Assembly: GCA_009801085.1 (NCBI GenBank)
Contig: VNWV01000001.1
Location: forward strand, 6,758,001 to 6,822,000
Direction: 5' to 3'
DNA from: Lasiodiplodia sp. COLG20
Lineage: Eukaryota; Ascomycota; Dothideomycetes; Botryosphaeriales; Botryosphaeriaceae
DNA: 64,000 bases
This document shows, one piece after another, positions 1-11,932 of the stretch (its first letter is position 1; the number at the start of each line of letters is the position of its first letter). Below the pieces are notes generated by a model. It was not told where the DNA came from, did not search any database, and worked only from the letters and a program-made list of their open reading frames with translations. The position numbers and the translations under genes are program-made.

Positions 1-971
1 TTCTCGGAGTGCAGTCAACACGGGGATTACTAACCGTACTAGAAAGCAGTGCACCGGTCCGATCCAAGGTAAGCCGCCTTCAAAATAAAGCGATGCTGGA
101 ACTTGCCGGAAATTAACAGGTTACTAGCTCCAGACATGATTCAATCTTTTTCGGGCATTGAATTACTTCGAGGCGGAACAAGCCAGTGCTGAACTCTGCA
201 CCAGGGAGTTTGGGGTTAATATCAACCTGCATTGAGCTGTGGGGAACCTGCAATGCCTCCGCACTTTTGTGGAGTTTGCCGTGCGGAGGCGAGGATACTC
301 AATCACAGGTTCGTTGATTGCAATTGCCACTACGGTAAGACTAGGGACAGGATAAGGTATCTTCCAATCATACGAGATAAGCCCGAAGGCTCGCACATTG
401 ACGACCGGTATTATCACATCCCTTCCGCGTTTATCTCTTCAGCAGCCCAAATGCTTCTTGGCGGGGGTCGAAGGCTAGCAGCAATTCGAAAAAAGGCAGT
501 CAAACAGGCAATCTGGCCCGGCTTGGAAGGCTCACTTGCGAGGGGTCTCGGATGTTGTTTCGCCGTTACCACTGGCTGAGCAGCACGCAAGTCTTGGTAT
601 CGATCACGGCATCGTTGGCCGGCCGCCGCCCGGGATTCTTGGCGCGCCGAGGGTGGTCTTGGACCCAAGAACTCCAACACTGCGAAAACACCCCTTTGCC
701 AACGCGCTCAAGCTTTTTGGCTACTCAGCTGCTAAGAATTATTGAGGCGTTTGGAGGCGGCGACTGCGGCAATTGCTGCGGATGGTGCAATATGGTGCAA
801 GAGGCTCGGATCCGGCAGGGCTTTTTTTCTTTCCTGCAGTCTTCTCTTGCATTGCTTGATGCGACCTCAACCCGGTTCTCGGGTCCATTTAAAGCCTTTT
901 AACCATCCATCCAGTACCTGGGTGTCTGTTGTCATCGACTTCCCACCCCGCCTCCGGTCACACTCAACAAA
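1..971. other. Upstream intergenic region
   Basis: No supported gene is seen here. Open frames on both strands are short, overlap each other and lack recognisable motifs. The last 100 bases hold a TTTAAA-like A/T block near 890 and pyrimidine-rich sequence that could be the promoter and 5' UTR of the transporter starting at 972. Confidence 0.5.
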
Positions 972-3228
972 ATGGCCACCCCGGATAACAAGGAGATCAC
1001 CGAGACCTCGGACGTAAAAAACGTCGCGGGCAGTGAGAGCAGAGAAGATTCAATCCAAGATGTTGAAATTCAGGGCGACTATGGATCCGGTAGAGATCAC
1101 GCCTTCTCCGACCCCAAGGTAGCGGAATACTGGAGAGACGTCTATGAGAAGGCGCATTATGAAGGTCGCCATCGTTTCGACCCAACTTTCACTTGGTCGG
1201 CTGAGGACGAAATAAAAGTCAAACGAAAGGTAAGCTCTTGCGATAAGCAGGTGCTAAGCAATGTATGCTGACAGGCCTGCCAGGTGGATTGGCGTATCAT
1301 GACATGGTGCTGGCTGATGTTTGTGTAAGTTGAGGATTACGTTACCGCATTCCGTATCGGCATTGACGGCTAACATTTCCACAGTGCCCTGGACTTGAAC
1401 AGACGTAACATCAACCGAGGTATGCGTCCTTCTTCCCTGGAAAGGCGCCTTCTAATGCCTTGTAGCTATCAGTGATGACATGCTGGCGGATTTGGGCATG
1501 GACACCAATGACTTCAACTACGGTCAAACCATTTTCCTGGTATCTTTCTTGGCAGCGGAGCTTCCGTCAGGTCTGATCTCCAAGAAACTCGGTCCTGACG
1601 TGTAAGCACCTTTCGGCAACTATTGTCTTATTTCGGCTGACCGGTTGTAGTTGGATTCCATTCATCATCACCTCATGGTCCATCATCTCCGCGGCTCAGG
1701 CCGGACTCAAGAACAAAACTGGATACTACGTCTGCCGTTGCCTCCTCGGACTGCTGATGGGTGGATTCATTGTATGTCTTATACTTCCATTTCGCAAATA
1801 ATGGTGCTAACAGTGATCAGCCTGATACTGTTCTTTACATCACATACTGGTACAAATCAAAGGAGCTTCCGATCAGACTTTCCTGGTTCTGGACCGTCCT
1901 GAGCACCTGCAATATGTAAGGCACACAAACATTTTCCCTGGGTATGACTGACCAGTGTGCAGCGTCGGCTCCCTCATGGCTGCTGGTATCTTACAGATGA
2001 GAGGACGACAAGGCTGGGCAGGCTGGCAATGGCTGTGAGTACAACCTCTTCATCTCGCCAAATTGTGACACTAATCAGGAGTAGTTTTCTTATCGAGGGC
2101 GCTATTACGGTAAATGGAAGAAGCCTTTTAAGTAAGACCGTAAGCTAACAGTAACAGACCGTCATTGGAGTCCTGAGTTGGGCACTCATGCCTCCGGGTC
2201 CCTGCCAGACAGCCGGCCGCTGGAGAGGCAAACAAGGATGGTTCAATGAGCGCGAGGAGAAGATCCTGGTCAACCGCATTCTCCGCGATGACCCTTCAAA
2301 GGGCGACATGCATAACAGGCAGGGCGTCGACCTTCAGCGTCTCTGGAAGTGTATCAAGGACTACGATCTGTGGCCGCTCTACCTTGTACGGATACTGTTA
2401 CGGCACCCTCTACTTTTCCATACAAGCTGACTTTTAACAGGTTGGCTTGACTACTTACATCCCGCCCAACCCGCCGGCGAACTACCTCTCCTTCATCCTT
2501 CGTCAGATGGGCTTCAGCACCTTCCAATCCAACCTGCTGACCATCCCCTCGCAATTCCTGTTCGGCGTTAATGTAAGCCCAGCCCTTAGCCTACTCACAG
2601 AAACCAAAACTCGGAAGGTGAAAGGGGACTAACGATAACCAGCTCCTCATCATCTCGCGCGTCAGCGAATGGCTCAATGAGCGCGCCATCGTCGCCTCAA
2701 TGGCCAACGTCTGGATCTTCCCGTGGCTGGTGGCGCTCGTGGCCATGGGCGGCAGCGCCAGCCAGTGGGTCCGCTACGCCCTGCTGACCGGCCTGCTCTC
2801 GTACCCCTACTGCCACGCTATCATCGTCGCCTGGAACTCGCGCAACTCCAACACTGTGCGCACCCGCGCCGTGTCGGCCGCCTTGTACAACATGTTCGTG
2901 CAAGCGGGAAATATTGTTGGCTCGAATATCTACCGTGAGGATGATAGACCGCTGTGTAAGCTTCTCTTTTTTATATGTTTGTTGGTTTGAAGTAAAGTGA
3001 GGGAAATGACGCTAACAGTTTGGTACAGATCAGCGAGGAAACAAGATTCTTCTCGGGATTTGCAGCTTCAACATCGTTCTGTTCGTGGTCGTCAAGTATT
3101 ACTACATCAGGAAGAACCAACGCCGCGAGGAAGCTTGGGCGAAGTTGACGGGAGAGGAGAAGATCGACTACATCCACAACACAAAGGACGAAGGCGCGAA
3201 GAGGCTTGACTTCAGGTTCGCACATTAA
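972..3228 (+). CDS. MFS transporter, Dal5/allantoate permease-like (anion:cation symporter family)
   Basis: This is a plasma-membrane major facilitator of the fungal Dal5-type family, which takes up anionic nutrients such as allantoate, vitamins or sulfonates. The exact substrate cannot be read from sequence. The proposed join is 972-1229, 1284-1325, 1385-1419, 1466-1601, 1651-1771, 1821-1915, 1963-2034, 2085-2109, 2158-2385, 2441-2572, 2643-2955, 3029-3228. It reads through family landmarks: a cytosolic N-terminus with the FDP..W block, then DWRIM, LDRRNI-like (LNRRNI), YGQTIFLVSFLAAELPS, GGFIPDTVLY, ELPIRLSWFW and GWFNEREEKILVNRILRDD. About 12 membrane segments are expected. The start is the first ATG of exon 1. 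The first acceptor is ambiguous (AG at 1274 or 1283, both in frame); 1283 fits the family better. The join uses every intron in phase and no frame break is seen. It is convergent with the NLR gene ending at 3501. Confidence 0.9.
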
Positions 3229-3500
3229 TGCGATATACTTCCGCTCCTGCAACAAACGATATCCGGTGCTTGCTCGTAATTGCTTCAATATCCCAGGCAG
3301 AATTAGACACAGAGAATAAATACGCAGAACGTTCGCGTGCAAAGAGGCAGTGCGACACGACCTTACCAAGGAGTTATTTTTGCGATGAAAGAGAAAAGAA
3401 CACAATTCCTGTCCCTAACTTCTTGAAGAACACACCTAAAGCGCATCCAGACCATTCCCTTCTGTTCTGTTCCGTTCCATTATTCAATCTCCTCGATATT

Positions 3501-6500
3501 CTAGGACTCAAGATCGTTGTCCTCGTCCAGTATCTGCTCCAATTTGAGATTTTCCAACCTCTCCAATTCTCTCATCCTTCGAACCACCTCTATGGTTCTG
3601 GCATCTTGCGGGGACATCACATGTGTCAACCTTCCGACCTGATCCACTGAAGGTACAGAAGCTCCAAATATTATCAGCTCGTTAACAATTTCCAGATGTA
3701 CTCCTTTCACAGCATAGTAAAGAGGAGTGTTCCTGGAAACATCCTTGATGTCAACTTCTGCCTCATAAGTCAACAAAAGCTTGACCATTGAGATTGAGCC
3801 ATTCTTAGCAGCCCAGTGTAGAGGCGCCATGCCACTGTCGGCATGCTGCGCGTTCACAAACGAAAGATCATCCAACCCTTCGTTCAGTGTTTCTTCTGCG
3901 ATACCGATAAGATTGAATCGTGCTGAATGATGAAGCCGAATGGCAGACGCCATGATCAAGCAAAACTCGCTTGTTGAATGCCATTGCCTGTTGCGGATGA
4001 CTAAGTCAAATATGTCTTGATAGATGGGCCAAGAAGGATCAGACCAATGTCGGACTTTCCCGCCTTTGATTGCGTTGTCAATGAAATTGCAACCCAGGTG
4101 ATCTACCAAGGCTGGGTCAGATCCGGCTCGTAAGAGATTGGACACAAGCTCAGGTGTTCCATGAAAGGCGGCATGATGAAGTGCCGTCCTTCCTTTTCTA
4201 TCTCTCATGTTAAGGAGCTCTAAGCGAACATTTGATGCGTAAGCCGCCTGGATGAGTATCCAGGCAATACTCGCGGACTTAGAATTCTGCTCGGAAGACC
4301 TTGCTGCTGTGATGTGGAGCGCTGTCATTCCACTCCGATCTCGTATCAGGAGTAGCGCGGTCAACTTCTCCGGTGTCAGGTCAACAAGACGCTCGATCAA
4401 TTCCAGATTGAGCATGTCAGCTGCCAGGTGGAGAGCGGTCATGCCTCCATGATTCTGAATTAAAGGCAATTCTGCGCAGCAGTCCGATGTTTGAGCCATT
4501 CTCTGGAGAGTAGTCAATGTTCTCTTCCTCGCTCTCAGGACGGCTACGTGTAATACGCTTTCGCCATTTGCGTTTTGCCTCAACAATGAAGAAAGCTTGC
4601 ATGATGCTTTTGCTGCATCAATGAGCATGTGCATGATTTTGTTCGAGTTGCGATAAGCAGCGAAATGGAATGGTGTTCTTCCTTCGGAATCTTGTACATC
4701 GATCTCTGCTCCTTCATCCAACATTGTTTTTGCAATGCCTTCGAATCCCCGCGCAAGAGCCACATGAAGTAGCTCCCGGCTGCCTCCATCTCCCGGATGG
4801 AAAAGAGCTTTTAGTCTTGTATGCCTCTCACTTTCGGGTCCCACCTCTGCGATGTACTTGATAATCGCATCGGCTGCCGTCGGCTTATTCAATTCCAGCG
4901 CAAGACACAACTCTTCTTGGAGGTGCGTAGGCTTTGCTCCATTCTGAAGCAAAAGGAGTGGCATGTCTTGGCAGCCTGTCATGATGATAACAGCTTCAAT
5001 GCGATGCCTCTCCTCATCCACATCATCTTCCTTTGCAAATCGATGACGGTATGCTCTTTCATTCCCAGCAGCAGCAGCTTCAAGTGCAGCTCTCAGAGGG
5101 GAGCCAAAAAAGCCGCCACTGCTGTTGACATCGGCTCGATTTTTCAGCAATAGGTCGACAATACCTATATGCCCCCCTGCCGCTGCCGCTTGAAGTGCAC
5201 TACCAAATATTCCACTCGGTATGTTTGGATCCATTCCATGTTTTAGTAGCACTTCGACCGAACTTGTATGACCTTCTATCGAGGCCGCATGGAGAGCATT
5301 CCCGACCAGTTGTGCGCGATCCTCATCCGTGGTCGAGCTGAACAAATCCAGAAGCCTTTTGTTTGAGTGGCCCCGAAGCTTCATGTAATGAAGCCAATGG
5401 CGAAGTTTGCGGGTTGTCGGTAATCTTTTATCGTGCATTCGTGTCGGACTGCGCAAGAGAGATGCGGGAACTCTTGCATGAGTCAAGAGAAGCTCAATGA
5501 CACTTGGTTGGCCATTGAATGCAGCTTCATGTATCGCAGTGTCGTGATTAGGCTCTTTGACGCTCGGTGGTAATCCATTCGCAAGGAACACCCACGCAAC
5601 ATCCACCGAGCCAGTCGACAGGGAAACATGAAGTGCGTCGAGGCACAGACGATAGTCTTCACGTTTTGAACGCAAGCTCTCAATCAATGTGGGGATAATG
5701 TGCAGTTGCTGTTCATAGCAAGCTACCTCAAGAGCAGTACCACGTTGTCCGCCTCTTTGCATAGCCGAAACCCGGACCTTAGAAGCATGCTGGCCACCGC
5801 TTCATGTCCACCGCAGCACGCAGCGTACAAGGGAGTTATGTTAGTTGGTTGGCCAGTGACACTGTCGATGTAGAATCCGAATGGAGGGTGCTCGGCCGCC
5901 ACGATGTGTTGGAAATGCTTTGAATGGGTCCTGATCAACCAGCTAACAGTGTCTTGTAGTCCAAAGCAAGCCGCAAGAAAGAGTGAGCTCGGTATCAATT
6001 GCTCTTTTTCGATCATGTAATTCATAGACCTGGCCGTAGCCGCTGAATGGAAGCACGTCCAGGTTGTGACAGCTCTACGGTTGTTCAAGAAAGCCAGAAT
6101 TGACTCAAGGCCTCCCGGTGCTGTTTCTGCGCCTTTTGCATTGAGGAAAAGGTATTCCTGTGAGTAGCCTGCGAGGGGAAACCCTCCCTGTCCACTTGTA
6201 TTGGGTACATTGGCACTTGGCTGGACTTTTGCGTATCCAAAAGGACTAACATCAGAAAGATGATTGATGTATGCCAGGATTACCTTCAGGATTGACAGCC
6301 GAGCGTAACATTCACGGAAATGAATGCCGAAAGTATTGTCAATCCTGTCCGATTTGAGATATTCCATGACTGTGGAGTGTGCTAGACTCAGTTTCGTCGA
6401 CGGTAGGACGGGGTCCTCGAGGGACGAACGATCAAGGGTTAATAAGCTCGGACAGTACCCAGTAATCTCGTTGATAATTGCTGGACGATTGTCTGTGCTG

Positions 6501-8742
6501 AAACTCGGTGGCTCGGAAAAGTCTACAGCAAGAATCTCCAAAGCCTCTTCCGCCGTCAAAGGACGGGAAGAGTAAACCAAAAACTGTAGAAGCCTGATGG
6601 CACCTTCTCGGCGCTCTTCAAGAATTCGGGACATTGTCCGAGCATACATCTCACTCAGCGTCCTCGGTAAAGCGACGAGCGCCTTACGAAGCGCGTTCGG
6701 GTCAAGACAAAGCTCCAAGGCTTGTAACTGGCAGACAGCAAGCCTGAACCTGGCAAGCTTTAGCTGTGGCAAACTCTAAGGTAAGTCAAATATGAGGACT
6801 TACATTCCATCTGCCCTTTTCAAAATGGTGTCTTTGATCTCCTCCCGAATGTCTGGTCGAGAGTTCCACCGTTGAAAGCCCGAGACGTTGGACGAAATCT
6901 GTTCCTCAATGTATCTGCTGATGTCGGGAGAGATGTAACAGCTTTTAATCTGTATAACTGCTCCAAGATCTTTGAGTTTTGCTTCGATATCCTGTTCGTT
7001 GCGACTCAAAACAATGATATGAATGTTTTGAAGCGAAGAGAGCAAATAGTGAAGCCATGACAACACATCCAGTCTGTAGACTTCGTAAATCTCATCCAGT
7101 CCATCTATGACCAGAGAAATTTCGCCGCACTTCCCGCAAAGCGAGCTGAATATTCCGACGAGTTGTTCGGTCGTTGGCTTCCTTTTTCCCATCTGGCAGG
7201 CTTCGTACAGTGGTCGCAGGTCGTCCCATGTCCCACCAGGCGTAGAAAGGAGCTGGCTGAGTAGAGCAGGAAGGAGTTCATCGCGGGGCTTCTTTTGTTG
7301 TTCCTGGAAGTTGAAAAAGAAATATAGAACTGCGGAATACTCGATGCCCGCGGACTTTCCCTCGTAAAGATGTTCTACGATTGCAGAAGCAAGGATTGTT
7401 TTGCCGCATCCCGGAATACCATGGATCCATAAAAATGATTTGCGCTCCAATTTCCACTGCATGAAGCCTCTAGATCTCAAGAACCACTGGCAAGGCCCTT
7501 TCTGGCGTTGGTCTGAGGCTTTCTTCAACCCTGTTGCGAATTCAGGAGGAAGTAGCCAATCTCTTAGTTTGCATTCGTCCAGGTCACACTGCAGCTGCTC
7601 AACAACTTTCTGGACATTTTCTAAAGATTGTTCCACTGAGAGGGAAAATTAGCATCTGGACTCTAGCTATTGCGTGATAACATGTACTAACTCCTTTTGA
7701 GAACATTCGTTATCTTGTCGGCGGCCATCACGTCGCCGGCAGGTACGAATCCGAGAAGCTCTTTTGCATATGCTGCAGCTGTAGCTGCCGCATATGGCTG
7801 CCATTGATCATTTTTGTGTGAGTCTGCATAATCACAGATCCCTCTGATGACGAGGCAAGGTATGCAGTTCATAAGCCCTGCTGCTTCCATCTCGAAACAG
7901 ATGCAGTTGCCCGGAGTTCGTCGGACTATCTCGTCCCGACGTAATGAATCCATCATAAGCATGTTTCCTGAAGCTATGATGCCGTAGTGGAATCGTGGGT
8001 TGGTGTTTCGCCGTTGAGTACGCGTGACTTGCCCCTCGGGGTCACAGTTGACACAGTCAAAGCCACCAACGTGATGGTAGCTTGACTTGAAGAGGCGGTC
8101 ATTAGCAGCACCTTGGTATGCATACCCGGGCTCTTCATCTTCGGGGTTGAGCATCAGCTCTGGAAGCTTGCTTAAATACCCTGGCACTTTCGATGGTTTC
8201 CGTTTGTGCTCAGCTTTAAGTCGCGACAGGGCCGTTAGGAGGAACCTCGGGGGCATATTCAGGAATCCCCTGCTCTCCCATTCCCCTCCTGTCATTGCTT
8301 TGCCAAGATCGTGTAGGTAGACACCACCGCTCGTACCATCCGGTTGACTGATAGCCACATCGCCAAGTCGAATGTCCAACTTCTTTTCAAGTTGAGGGGT
8401 TCCAGCTCCAATTCCAACAAGAAGCCCAAACTTGATATTAGGGAATGAGTTTATCATCGGTAACACGGCCTCCGCGGCACTCGTTGTCCCATATATACCA
8501 GATGGTAAACTTGCAATAACCACGTTGTGCTCTCCAATGCAGCCGAATGTGTAGACATTGTAATCTTTCGCTGGCTGTAGGAAACCAAGAGGTTGCCCGT
8601 GCAGCTCATCCAGCATTTCGATTGCAACAGCTAGTTCCAACTCCAGAGCAGCAATCCATCCGACGGTGTATTGTTCGTTGCTTTCCAGCTGCCGTGGACC
8701 GAGACCAGGATCTCGGCCCTGTGTGGCTGTAGCGTCGTTCAT
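3501..8742 (-). CDS. NLR-type receptor: PNP_UDP-like head, NACHT, ankyrin repeats (frame break in the middle)
   Basis: This is a fungal NOD-like receptor, a class thought to act in non-self recognition. Exon 1 is 8742-7692, exon 2 is 7635-6804, and exon 3 starts at 6749; the two introns are 56 and 54 bases. Residues 1-350 are a nucleoside phosphorylase/nucleosidase-like domain: YTVGWIAALELE near 25, GIGAGTP, DIRLGDVAISQPDGTSGG, CFEMEAAG and IRGICDYAD. A linker leads to NACHT with Walker A GIPGCGKT (about 423-430) and Walker B LVIDGLDE (about 525-532). Exon 3 carries the NACHT-distal helices (LPRTLSEMYARTM) and then ankyrin repeats to the stop at 3501. Near 5760 the frame changes: the upstream frame stops at 5723-5725 and the ankyrin frame opens with its own ATG at 5762. 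One base seems missing, and I found no plausible intron that repairs it. Ankyrin repeats differ from one another, so there is no recent repeat amplification. The ankyrin part could be a separate 753-residue protein. Confidence 0.85.
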
Positions 8743-10091
8743 GGGGAGGAGAAGAATTTGTAAAGAATGGAAGGGAAGTTTCGGCTGCTATGGAAGCAGG
8801 CGAAGTGGGCAGAATAGAGGTTCGCTGAACGAGGCTGAGCATGGAATGGGGCGCTGCTGTCAGAGTTTACCGCTTCACCGCCATATCTATTTGATTGGTC
8901 AAAATTTCACCGCAAGGCTGGAGCTGCATACGCCAGTGCGTATGCATGCGACTGATTTGGGGCAGTGCTGGCTTATCACAAGGCCCTATGCTGCTCTGGA
9001 CTGTCATGCATTGCGTCACATAACGTATCAGTGCAGTACTAGTACCCTATCATGGATGAGGCGACTGAGGCAACGCTATTGCCAAAGATTTCAGTCTCAC
9101 TCAGATCAACTCACAAGCGCAACGTTGCTATTGAACAGATCTGGTACAGCCGCGGCATCTGTATTGGCAGCGGTCTTTGACTAGTGCCTTGCTGAAAAAG
9201 CTGGAGTGGACAAAAGTTACATATTTTTAGAGCTTTAATTGATTCCGGTCCTCATGGTAATTGTGATGCCAGCCGCACTCGAAAAACTTCTGTGATAAAA
9301 TTGTAGAAGTTTTCCGTTTCACAATTCCTGTATTTAGTCAGTTGACAGGCTGGTAACGGGTTGTTGTCTTGATGCCTTTTTTTCAGTTCGTCTTTTACGT
9401 ACGACCATAGGTCGCAAAATGCAAGGCTTCCCGTCCGCTACCTCAAAATATTTCAATAACGTGTTAACCAATTTTAAGATATTTCGAGTCTGTTCATGGA
9501 ATTATGAAAGAATAAATTATGTCCTTGAAGAGTGTAATTAAAAAAAATACATATTTGGAAATGCTAAGCATGTTCCAGCCGTGCGGCAATGGGGGGACGG
9601 GGTATCGCTTCCGCTCGCACCGTGCATTTCCTGGATTTCGGTTTCTTGCCTTCTTCCCTTGTGGACCCTTTTCCCGTAGAGGGCCTTCTTTCGACGCTAT
9701 CCCATGACCTCCCAAGTCCTTGCAGGGATGTTCCCCGTGCGGACTTAGGCTGTTGCCTGTTGCTGCTCCCGTACAGAAGAGTACTGCAGCCTGGCTCGCC
9801 CAGCACAGACGCGCTGCACGCCCATAGCGGAGGAAAACTTGCCTACACCATAAGATCGAAGTGAGCCCGGTGGCGGTGTTGATGCCAACCGAGGCGGGAA
9901 AAGGCACCTTCTATCCCGCCCGGCAGAACCAGGAGGCACGATCTAAAAATCAGTCGCAAAAAATTCTAGGAAGAGATTCTCGCATTGACGTATACACTTC
10001 TGCAGACAGAGCAAGCTCAGAAACCCCGATAGGGGATAGTAACGGTTGCCTGAGAGGGCGGCAAGGCGATTACTATAGGAAGAGCTCGCAG

Positions 10092-10283
10092 CTATCTGCC
10101 ATATATAGTCTGCCATGAACCAACTTCATGGGCCTTTTTCGTCCTTGATACAAAGTACCATTTCCCCTTAAACCCGTCCCAGTAGACTGGGCATATCACT
10201 TGATTTCTGATGATGTAAGGAGTTGAAGAGGGCGTCTGTGCCGTGGCGTTCTGGCAGCCGCATGGATTACCGTTGCAACACAT
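10092..10283 (-). CDS. Possible small cysteine-containing protein (63 aa)
   Basis: An ATG-started frame of 63 codons begins MCCNGNPCGCQN and ends in an aromatic- and lysine-rich half containing YWDGFKGKWYFVSRTKK. The composition is more protein-like than other short frames in this space: cysteines cluster at the N-terminus and W/Y/F are spread through the second half. There is no signal peptide and no family that I recognise. A TATA-like AATATAAC block lies a few dozen bases upstream on the minus strand. It could be an orphan gene, a fragment, or chance. Confidence 0.3.
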   Translation of the reverse strand: MCCNGNPCGCQNATAQTPSSTPYIIRNQVICPVYWDGFKGKWYFVSRTKKAHEVGSWQTIYGR

Positions 10284-11071
10284 GCTGTCTAAGATAATAG
10301 ACGTTATATTAGATTTTAGAAAAAGGAGGGATGATCTTCTCTAACTTACGACTAGCATGCAAGCCGTCGTCGTTGGTAGATGTTTTGCTCGTCAATGCGC
10401 TGGTGTGTGGTCGGATGCGGGAAGAGGCCAACACAAATCATGGCTTGAGAGGTGAATATATAATAATATCAAGCGATAGCCTTGTTGACATCGGTAAGCA
10501 ATACTCAGCTATCACCTGAGAATAGCTCACCCAGTGCAAGAGCCATGTTGGGCAAAGATGATGTAAGAGGCTTTGGACGTAGGTATATTCTATTGGGTTA
10601 GGACAAGGATGACGCAAACGCCATGCATTGCCTTTTTACGATAATTATCACATATCCCATTATGCCCCTCATGTTGCGCGATATTAGGCCATGCTAAACC
10701 AAGTCAGCGTGTGTATAAAAGAAGGCAGCAAATAGTAGCCCGCCAGTCCAGCATTTCTGATACACTGTGATTTGCCTCGTGTTGCTACGACGCGTTGCTA
10801 GCGCCCAGAAGCCGCAAGGATAGCGCTGACCCTGCATGTCCTTGCACATGTTCCAAGAGCATTACCAACAGTGCAACTAATCTCCATACTGGCGCTTGTT
10901 GCGCTGGGAAGGCTGAGAAATGGGCTGATAGTGTTGCCCCAATACTATGTGGAAGAACTGGGCTTACTCTTGGCACCGTTTCCCCGCCTCATGCTGTTAG
11001 CGAATGGTTGACCGCTCACAGTTGCGTGACCGAACCCAGCCTTCTAGCACACTACAGAATTCTTTCATTTG

Positions 11072-11103
11072 GAAAGACCGGACTGAAGAAAGACCGGACT
11101 GAA
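11072..11103 (+). repeat. 16-base exact tandem duplication
   Basis: The unit GAAAGACCGGACTGAA occurs twice back to back, at 11072-11087 and 11088-11103. It lies in gene-poor sequence and no function is evident. Confidence 0.8.
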
Positions 11104-11932
11104 TTAGGACCCTGCGAGAGGACACAGCAAACCCCGCCCCAGTTGAAGCAGCGAAGTGGGGCGACCGCTGTGACACACCCTATATAATGAGGGCCTTTTA
11201 AAGTTGGCTGGATCTGTCACACGCACCAGCTGACCAAGTCGCCCCGATAATGTGGGAGAATGTTTGGCTTGCCCTCAGGAATGTTTCTCCGCTCGTCCTG
11301 CCGGCTGACTTCCGCGATAACGTGAGTGGATCTTGTTCTCGGGGCGCTGGTCGATTTGCTGCCCTGTGAAGACACAGTTCGCGATATGCAAGGAATGTAA
11401 GTATGCTATATGGCCGGACTAGGTAAAAGGCCACTTAGAGGGAAAATGCTAGCGGACGAGCCGCAAGCAGGCGGAACTCGTCAGTAGCAAGATCGGAGGA
11501 TTCGTATGGCTTAATCATCTTCCCCAGCGAGCTGGAGGTGCTGGCCCAGATTGAGCAGCCCGTTACAGAGCTGCCGCTATTCGAAGATGGACTGCTGTGC
11601 CAGAAAGACCCCGATGACTATAGGTACGTCCGCATAGGCCAAAGCGCAGGCGCGCATGGCCAGCGTTTCGGCTTATGGCTCGACTTCCTGCCCGCCGCCC
11701 CTCTTTCTCTCATTTTCTCTTTTTGACTGCAAGTTTTTCATGCAAGCCTGGGCATGAGAATAAAAAGAATGACTCATGCGGCTGAAAATACCTCGTCTGC
11801 AAGTGTACTATCAAGCCATGCGAAGGTTTAGTAAGCAGGGCTGGCAAAGCTGCAGGCTGCAGCTGAAACCCCGCACACTTTCTGCTCTCTGCTCCTTACT
11901 CACCTCCTCAAAGCGCCTTCGTAAAGTGCGCC

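Larger units (their letters stand above)
8743..11932. other. Gene-poor space between two divergent NLR genes
   Basis: About 3.2 kb with only weak coding signals. It contains a 63-codon ATG frame at 10092-10283 on the minus strand, listed separately. It also holds a TATAAAA at 10714-10720, a TATATAATG-like block near 11182, a short hairpin near 9281-9318 with arms GAAAAACTTCT/AGAAGTTTTCC, and an exact 16-base tandem duplication at 11072-11103. The stretch 9240-9560 is A/T-rich. A frame near 11530-11620 looks protein-like (LAQIEQPVTELPLFEDG) but has no start or continuation and may be a gene fragment. Confidence 0.5.

Noticed and set aside
3501..5762. Ankyrin frame as an independent gene starting at ATG 5762
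   Set aside because: The ATG falls inside an ankyrin repeat that begins in the upstream frame, so a frame break in one NLR gene explains it better; not fully excluded.
10795..11187. 130-codon cysteine-containing plus-strand frame after a TATAAAA
   Set aside because: It has no ATG start in the cysteine-rich part, no signal peptide and no motif.
9240..11930. RIP-mutated transposon between the NLRs
   Set aside because: Some A/T-rich patches exist, but no transposase, reverse transcriptase or terminal repeats could be recognised.
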